36,713 nt of DNA from JAAFIP01 sp031431335 (GTDB lineage: Bacteria; Pseudomonadota; Gammaproteobacteria; Burkholderiales; Burkholderiaceae_C): assembly GCA_031431335.1 (NCBI GenBank), contig JANPDG010000192.1, positions 1 through 36,713 of the forward strand, written 5' to 3'. Positions 32,865 through 36,713 of the stretch are shown here, piece after piece. A model generated the notes under the pieces. It made no database searches, was not told the origin of the DNA, and was given only the letters and a program-made list of their open reading frames with translations. The position numbers and the translations under genes were made by a program. Within the stretch, counting starts at the first letter, position 1. Every line of letters begins with the position of its first letter.

Positions 32865-33611
32865 ATGAACAAAGTCGTGTTAATCACAGGTGCATCGCGC
32901 GGTATTGGCGCTGCCGCAGCGCTATTGGCGGCCGAGCAGGGCTGGGCAGTAGCGGTGAACTATGTGGCCAACTCGCTGGCCGCAGACGAGGTGGTGCGCA
33001 GCATTCGCGCTGCCGGCGGCACGGCGATTGCGGTGCAAGCTGATGTGGCTGTGCAGGCGCAGGTGCAGCGCATGTTTGACACCGTGGATGCCAAGCTCGG
33101 CACGCTCAGCGGCTTGGTCAACAACGCAGGCGTGGTCGACATGCCCGCGCGCGTGGACGGCATGACCGTGGAGCGACTGGCGCGCATGTGGGCCACCAAT
33201 ATCACCAGCAGCTTTGTCTGCGCCAGCCTGGCTGTGCAGCGCATGAGCACGCGCTACGGCGGCGCGGGCGGCAGCATCGTCAACCTGTCTAGCGCCGCTG
33301 CGCGCATGGGGTCACCGGGGCAGTATGTAGACTACGCCGCCAGCAAGGCCGCGATTGACACTTTCACCATGGGCCTGGCCAAAGAAGTGGCCGCAGAGGG
33401 CATTCGGGTGAACGCGGTGCGCCCGGGCATTATTGACACCGAGATTCACGCCAGTGGCGGCCTGCCCGACCGCGCAGCGCAAGTGGGGCCACAGGTGCCC
33501 ATGCAGCGTGCGGGCACCGCGCACGAGGTGGCCCAGGCCATTGTCTGGCTGCTGTCGGGCGCGTCCAGCTACACCACCGGCTCGATTGTGGATGTGACTG
33601 GCGGGCGCTGA
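32865..33611 (+). CDS. SDR-family oxidoreductase (YgfF-like)
   Basis: This 248-residue classical SDR has LITGASRGIGAAAALLAAEQG (TGxxxGxG at residues about 8-14), NNAGVVD (NAG), the catalytic Ser in IVNLSSAAARMGSP and Tyr-x3-Lys in YVDYAASKAAIDTF. VRPGIIDTEIHASGG follows, with GSIVDVTGGR at the end, a common 3-oxoacyl reductase/YgfF-like ending. AGGAG lies just before the ATG. The substrate is unknown. It lies between the amidohydrolase remnant and the FG-GAP/haloperoxidase pair. A 104-bp gap with a hairpin separates it from the latter, so it may be a separate unit. Confidence 0.93.
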   Translation: MNKVVLITGASRGIGAAAALLAAEQGWAVAVNYVANSLAADEVVRSIRAAGGTAIAVQADVAVQAQVQRMFDTVDAKLGTLSGLVNNAGVVDMPARVDGMTVERLARMWATNITSSFVCASLAVQRMSTRYGGAGGSIVNLSSAAARMGSPGQYVDYAASKAAIDTFTMGLAKEVAAEGIRVNAVRPGIIDTEIHASGGLPDRAAQVGPQVPMQRAGTAHEVAQAIVWLLSGASSYTTGSIVDVTGGR

Positions 33612-33671
33612 CCGGGCAGGGCATCACGGCGACGCCCCTGCAGGTTAGTCTGTAGTGCAAAACACGCAAAG

Positions 33672-33704
33672 CAAAGCTAATATAGGCGCTATAGATCAGC
33701 TTTG
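33672..33704 (+). promoter_or_regulatory. Nested hairpin immediately upstream of the FG-GAP gene RBS
   Basis: Outer arms CAAAGCT (33672-33678) and AGCTTTG (33698-33704) and inner arms TATAG (33681-33685) and CTATA (33689-33693) can fold into one hairpin with small internal loops and a GCG tip. GAGG of the ribosome binding site begins one base later, 33704-33707, and the ATG is at 33716. It could be an operator or a translation-affecting leader structure. No T-run follows, so it is not a classic terminator. Confidence 0.5.
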
Positions 33705-33715
33705 AGGATGCGTGT

Positions 33716-35377
33716 ATGGCGTGGTTGGGTGAATATTTTGGCTTGTGGCGTGTAGATAGCACGCGGCCTGCTTGTGCGTTGTTTGTTTGTGCGCTGCTGA
33801 CTACAGGCAGCAGTGCAATGGCAGCGGCAGCGCTGCCCAAATTTGTCGAAGAGACCGACGCTGCGGGCCTACAAAGCAGGTTTGAAGGCGAGGCTGAGTT
33901 TTTGGTCGGTGGCGGTGTGGCTACGTTGGACTGCGATGGCGATGGTCTGCCCGAGGTGTATGTCACCGCAGGCGTGAACAAAGCCAAGTTCTACCGCAAC
34001 CGCAGCACGCGTGGTGGCCCCATCAAGCTGCTAGAAGAGCGCTCTGGCCTAGAGGTGATCAACGCGATTGGTGCCTACCCGCTGGATATGGATGGCGATG
34101 GCAACACCGACTTGGTGGTGCTGCGCGTGGGCGAGGTGCAGGTGTTCAAAGGCTTGGGGGCTTGCAAATTTCAAAGAGCCAACGAGTTGTGGGGCGTACA
34201 AAGCAGCAACGGCTGGCACTCGGCCTTTGCGGCCACCTGGGAAAAGGGCAGCCAATGGCCGACCCTGGCTATCGGCACCTACACAGACCGCACCAAACCA
34301 GAGTTTCCGTGGGGCAGTTGCACGCCCGGCATGCTGCTGCGCCCCAGCGGAGCTGACAAAAAATTTGCGCCTCCAGCGCCGCTGTCGCCCGGTCACTGCG
34401 CTTTGTCGATGCTGTTTACCGACTGGAGCCGCTCGGGCGAGGCCGCACTGCGGGTGAGCAATGACCGCGAATATTACAAAAACGGCCAAGAGCAACTGTG
34501 GCGCGTCAAGCCCGGCGATGCGCCCACGCTGTACACGGCTGCGCAAGGCTGGAAGCCGCTGCAAATATGGGGCATGGGTATTGCCAGCCACGATTTGAAT
34601 GGCGATGGCTACCCTGAGTTTTTCTTGACCAGCATGTCGGACAACAAGCTGCAGCAGCTAGAGGCCATTCCAACGCAGGCGGGCAGTTTGCAGCCTAAAT
34701 ACATCGACACCGCTTACAAGCGCGGCATCACCGCGCACCGCCCCTACGTGGGCGGCGATGTACATCCGTCCACCGCCTGGCATGCGCAGTTTGCCGATGC
34801 CAACAACGATGGCTACGCCGACCTGTTTATCGTCAAAGGCAATGTCTCCAACATGCCCGATTTTGCCGCGCTGGACCCCAATAACCTGCTGCTGCAAGAG
34901 CCTGGCGGCAACTTCACTGAAGCGGGCCAAGCGGCAGGCATTGCCAGCGTCAAGCGCGGACGCGGCGGCATGATGGTGGACTTAAACGCCGATGGCATGC
35001 TAGACATGCTGGTGGTCAACCGCTGGGACAAAGCGCAGTTGTGGCGCAACGTGGGCACAGGTAGCGCCGACAAACCGGTAGCGATGGGCAACTGGCTGCA
35101 CCTGAAACTTAAACAACCGGGTGCAAACCGCGATGCGGTGGGCGCATGGATTGAGGTGGATTTGGGCGGCCGCACCATTCGCCAAGAACTCAGCGTGGGC
35201 GGCGGACATGCCAGCGGGCATTCTGGTTGGACACATTTTGGTCTAGGCACAACGACCCAAGTCAAGCTGCGCGTGCAGTGGCCGTATGGTGACTGGAGCG
35301 ATTGGAAAACCACGCCCGCCAACCAGCAAGTAACTTTCGATAAAGAAGCCAATACGCTAACCGGGAGAGCGCCATGA
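33716..35377 (+). CDS. Secreted FG-GAP/UnbV (CRTAC1-like) protein
   Basis: This 553-residue exported protein has a signal-peptide-like hydrophobic stretch (about residues 19-38) and five calcium-binding-type FG-GAP/VCBS motifs: DCDGDGLPEVY (about residue 72), DMDGDGNTDLV (124), DLNGDGYPEFF (294), DANNDGYADLF (361) and DLNADGMLDML (422). These suggest a seven-bladed beta-propeller as in CRTAC1. A C-terminal ASPIC/UnbV domain (about 465-540) is indicated by LKLKQPGANRDAVGAWIEV, GGGHASGHSGWTHFGLG and LRVQWPYGDW. No enzymatic role is evident; a calcium-dependent binding or scaffold function is inferred. Its stop overlaps the haloperoxidase-like start by 4 bp (ATGA), indicating translational coupling. 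Confidence 0.9.
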   Translation: MAWLGEYFGLWRVDSTRPACALFVCALLTTGSSAMAAAALPKFVEETDAAGLQSRFEGEAEFLVGGGVATLDCDGDGLPEVYVTAGVNKAKFYRNRSTRGGPIKLLEERSGLEVINAIGAYPLDMDGDGNTDLVVLRVGEVQVFKGLGACKFQRANELWGVQSSNGWHSAFAATWEKGSQWPTLAIGTYTDRTKPEFPWGSCTPGMLLRPSGADKKFAPPAPLSPGHCALSMLFTDWSRSGEAALRVSNDREYYKNGQEQLWRVKPGDAPTLYTAAQGWKPLQIWGMGIASHDLNGDGYPEFFLTSMSDNKLQQLEAIPTQAGSLQPKYIDTAYKRGITAHRPYVGGDVHPSTAWHAQFADANNDGYADLFIVKGNVSNMPDFAALDPNNLLLQEPGGNFTEAGQAAGIASVKRGRGGMMVDLNADGMLDMLVVNRWDKAQLWRNVGTGSADKPVAMGNWLHLKLKQPGANRDAVGAWIEVDLGGRTIRQELSVGGGHASGHSGWTHFGLGTTTQVKLRVQWPYGDWSDWKTTPANQQVTFDKEANTLTGRAP

Positions 35378-36713
35378 AGCCATCCAAGACCCTGCCTGCA
35401 GTTAGCAGCGCGGTGCGTCGCCGCGCCAGGCTCCGCTTAAGTAGCGTCGCTTTGGTGCTCTGCACACTCACCGTGTGCCAACTGCCTGGTGCCTTGGCGC
35501 AAACAGGGGCTGCACCGGCAGCCAGCACGGTGAGTGCAGCCAAACCCGCCAGCGCCTACAGCGCCCATGTGGCCACCGAGTGGTTTGGGCTGGCGCTGCA
35601 ACTGGTGCAGCAAACGCCAGGTTTTAGCCCGCCCGTGGCTTCGCGTGCGTTGGGCTATTTGGGGCTGACTCTTTACGAATCGGTAGTGCCGGGCATGCCT
35701 GACCGCATCAGCTTGACGGGGCAGCTCAACGAGCTAGACTCGCTACCGTTGGCCCAGCCCGACGAGCCGCTGCACTGGCCCACGGTGGCCAACGCCTCGC
35801 TGGCCACCATGACGCGCATGATGTTTAGCAACGCCAGCGCCGAGAACAAAGCCCGCATCGACCTGCTAGAGCGCAGCCTACCGCTCAAATATGCGCAAGA
35901 CTTTGATGCCAGCGCCACCAGCGCCGAAATTATTAATCGCTCTGAGACATTTGGCAAACTGATGGCTATGGCGGTGATGACCTGGGCCCGCACCGACGGC
36001 GGCCACGAGGCTTGGGGGCCGCTGCGGCGCAACCAAGCTAACTATGTGCCGCCCAGCGGCGACGGCCAGTGGACAGCCACACCGCCTGCCTTTGCCGCGC
36101 CACTGTTGCCGCGCTGGGGCAGCGTGCGGCCGTTTGTACTCAAAACCGCCGATGCCTGCCCCGCGCCGCTGCCGCCCGCATATTCTGAGGCACCCACGTC
36201 AGAGTTTTACAAACAAGCCGCTGAGGTGCACCGTTTAAACCAGCAGATCACCCAAGAGCAGCGCCAGTTCGCGCTGTATTGGGCTGACGACCCGCTCAAA
36301 ACGCCCACGCCCGCAGGCCACTGGGTGTTTATTGCCAGCGACTTGCTTAAAGTCAATAAAGCCAGTCTTGCCAGTGCAGCCGAAACCTATGCGCGGCTCA
36401 ACATCGCCATGGCAGACGCTTTCATCGCCTCGTGGCACACCAAGTACACCGTCAACCTGCTGCGCCCGGTCAGCTACATTCAGCTGGCCATTGACAGCAA
36501 CTGGGTGCCCACGCTGATGCACACACCGCCATTTCCTGAGTATCCGTCGGGCCACTCGGTGCAGTCTGCCGCCGCAGCGGGCGTGTTGGCCAGCCGCTTT
36601 GGTGCCAACACCAGCTTTGTTGACAACACCCATAACGACCGTGGCTGGGGGCCGCGCACGTTTAAAAGTTTTAATGCCGCCGCTGACGAAGCGGGGCTGT
36701 CACGGTTGTATGC
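35374..36713 (+). CDS. Vanadium-dependent haloperoxidase / PAP2-superfamily enzyme (C-terminus cut by window)
   Basis: Residues 1-446 of an exported enzyme are visible. A signal peptide (twin-Arg-like RRRARLR followed by hydrophobic VALVLCTLTVC, cleavage after ALA at about residue 42) leads into a helical PAP2 domain. The vanadate-pocket pattern is present: Lys357 and Arg364 in KYTVNLLRP (K-x6-R-P), Ser392-Gly393-His394 in YPSGHS, and Arg444 in GLSRLYA at the very edge. The final His of the pocket lies beyond the window. This pattern fits vanadium haloperoxidases and related acid phosphatases. Whether it oxidises halide or is a phosphatase cannot be settled from sequence. The gene is translationally coupled to the FG-GAP/UnbV gene. 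Confidence 0.9.
   Translation, partial: MKPSKTLPAVSSAVRRRARLRLSSVALVLCTLTVCQLPGALAQTGAAPAASTVSAAKPASAYSAHVATEWFGLALQLVQQTPGFSPPVASRALGYLGLTLYESVVPGMPDRISLTGQLNELDSLPLAQPDEPLHWPTVANASLATMTRMMFSNASAENKARIDLLERSLPLKYAQDFDASATSAEIINRSETFGKLMAMAVMTWARTDGGHEAWGPLRRNQANYVPPSGDGQWTATPPAFAAPLLPRWGSVRPFVLKTADACPAPLPPAYSEAPTSEFYKQAAEVHRLNQQITQEQRQFALYWADDPLKTPTPAGHWVFIASDLLKVNKASLASAAETYARLNIAMADAFIASWHTKYTVNLLRPVSYIQLAIDSNWVPTLMHTPPFPEYPSGHSVQSAAAAGVLASRFGANTSFVDNTHNDRGWGPRTFKSFNAAADEAGLSRLY

Noticed and set aside
33613..33645. GCAGGG/CCCTGC hairpin after the SDR stop as a terminator
   Set aside because: Long GC-rich loop and no T-run, so evidence is too weak to list.
1..36713. CRISPR array, defence island, prophage or integron
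   Set aside because: No regularly spaced direct repeats, no Cas, integrase, transposase or toxin-antitoxin genes were seen.

Overview
The window looks like ordinary chromosome from a betaproteobacterium of the Comamonadaceae (Rhodoferax/Limnohabitans/Acidovorax-like). The evidence is moderately high GC, the gene families present (DUF3567, DUF3108, DUF1415, a long YhdP/AsmA-like protein followed by a nitrilase, GlcE/GlcF) and best-remembered family resemblance. The genus is not resolved. No tRNA, rRNA, CRISPR array, integrase, transposase or prophage was seen.

Layout. 1-5 kb (minus strand): the end of a glycolate oxidase operon (glcE, then glcF cut by the window edge) and glnE, the glutamine synthetase adenylyltransferase. 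5-13 kb (plus strand): a yhdP-like envelope lipid-transport protein, a nitrilase-family amidase, and a DctS/FixL-type sensor kinase with a FixJ-type response regulator. 13-14.1 kb (minus): two fasciclin-domain secreted proteins. 14.3-15.1 kb: a TetR regulator. 15.2-17.9 kb (minus): a small hypothetical protein, a HAMP receptor with no output domain, DUF1415 and a methyltransferase. 18.0-19.9 kb: a fumarylacetoacetate hydrolase-family enzyme divergent from an IclR regulator, with a striking dyad operator between them. 20-21.6 kb: DUF3108 and DUF3567. 21.6-24 kb: a class III aminotransferase divergent from a GcvA-like LysR regulator. 24-27.1 kb (minus): kdsD-kdsC-lptC-SDR, i.e. Kdo synthesis and LPS export, with an SDR gene where lptA would be expected. 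27.1-29.5 kb (minus): DUF898 membrane protein plus M48 protease. 29.6-32.3 kb: a GST, proC and a CorA-like transporter. 32.3-32.7 kb: a decayed amidohydrolase pseudogene. 32.9-36.7 kb (plus): an SDR, a secreted FG-GAP/UnbV (CRTAC1-like) protein and a translationally coupled vanadium-dependent haloperoxidase/PAP2-type enzyme cut by the window end.

The most unusual signals are non-coding. A dispersed intergenic repeat with the 18-base core AATATCCRCGTCGGAAAA occurs five times in 36.7 kb. In four of five copies the same strand lies just downstream of a co-directional gene stop. The IclR/FAH intergenic region carries a nested dyad whose inner and outer inverted repeats share one centre. A near-perfect 16-bp palindrome precedes the DUF3567 gene, and a nested hairpin directly precedes the ribosome binding site of the FG-GAP/haloperoxidase operon. 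All function statements rest on motifs and family resemblance read by eye; no database search was possible.
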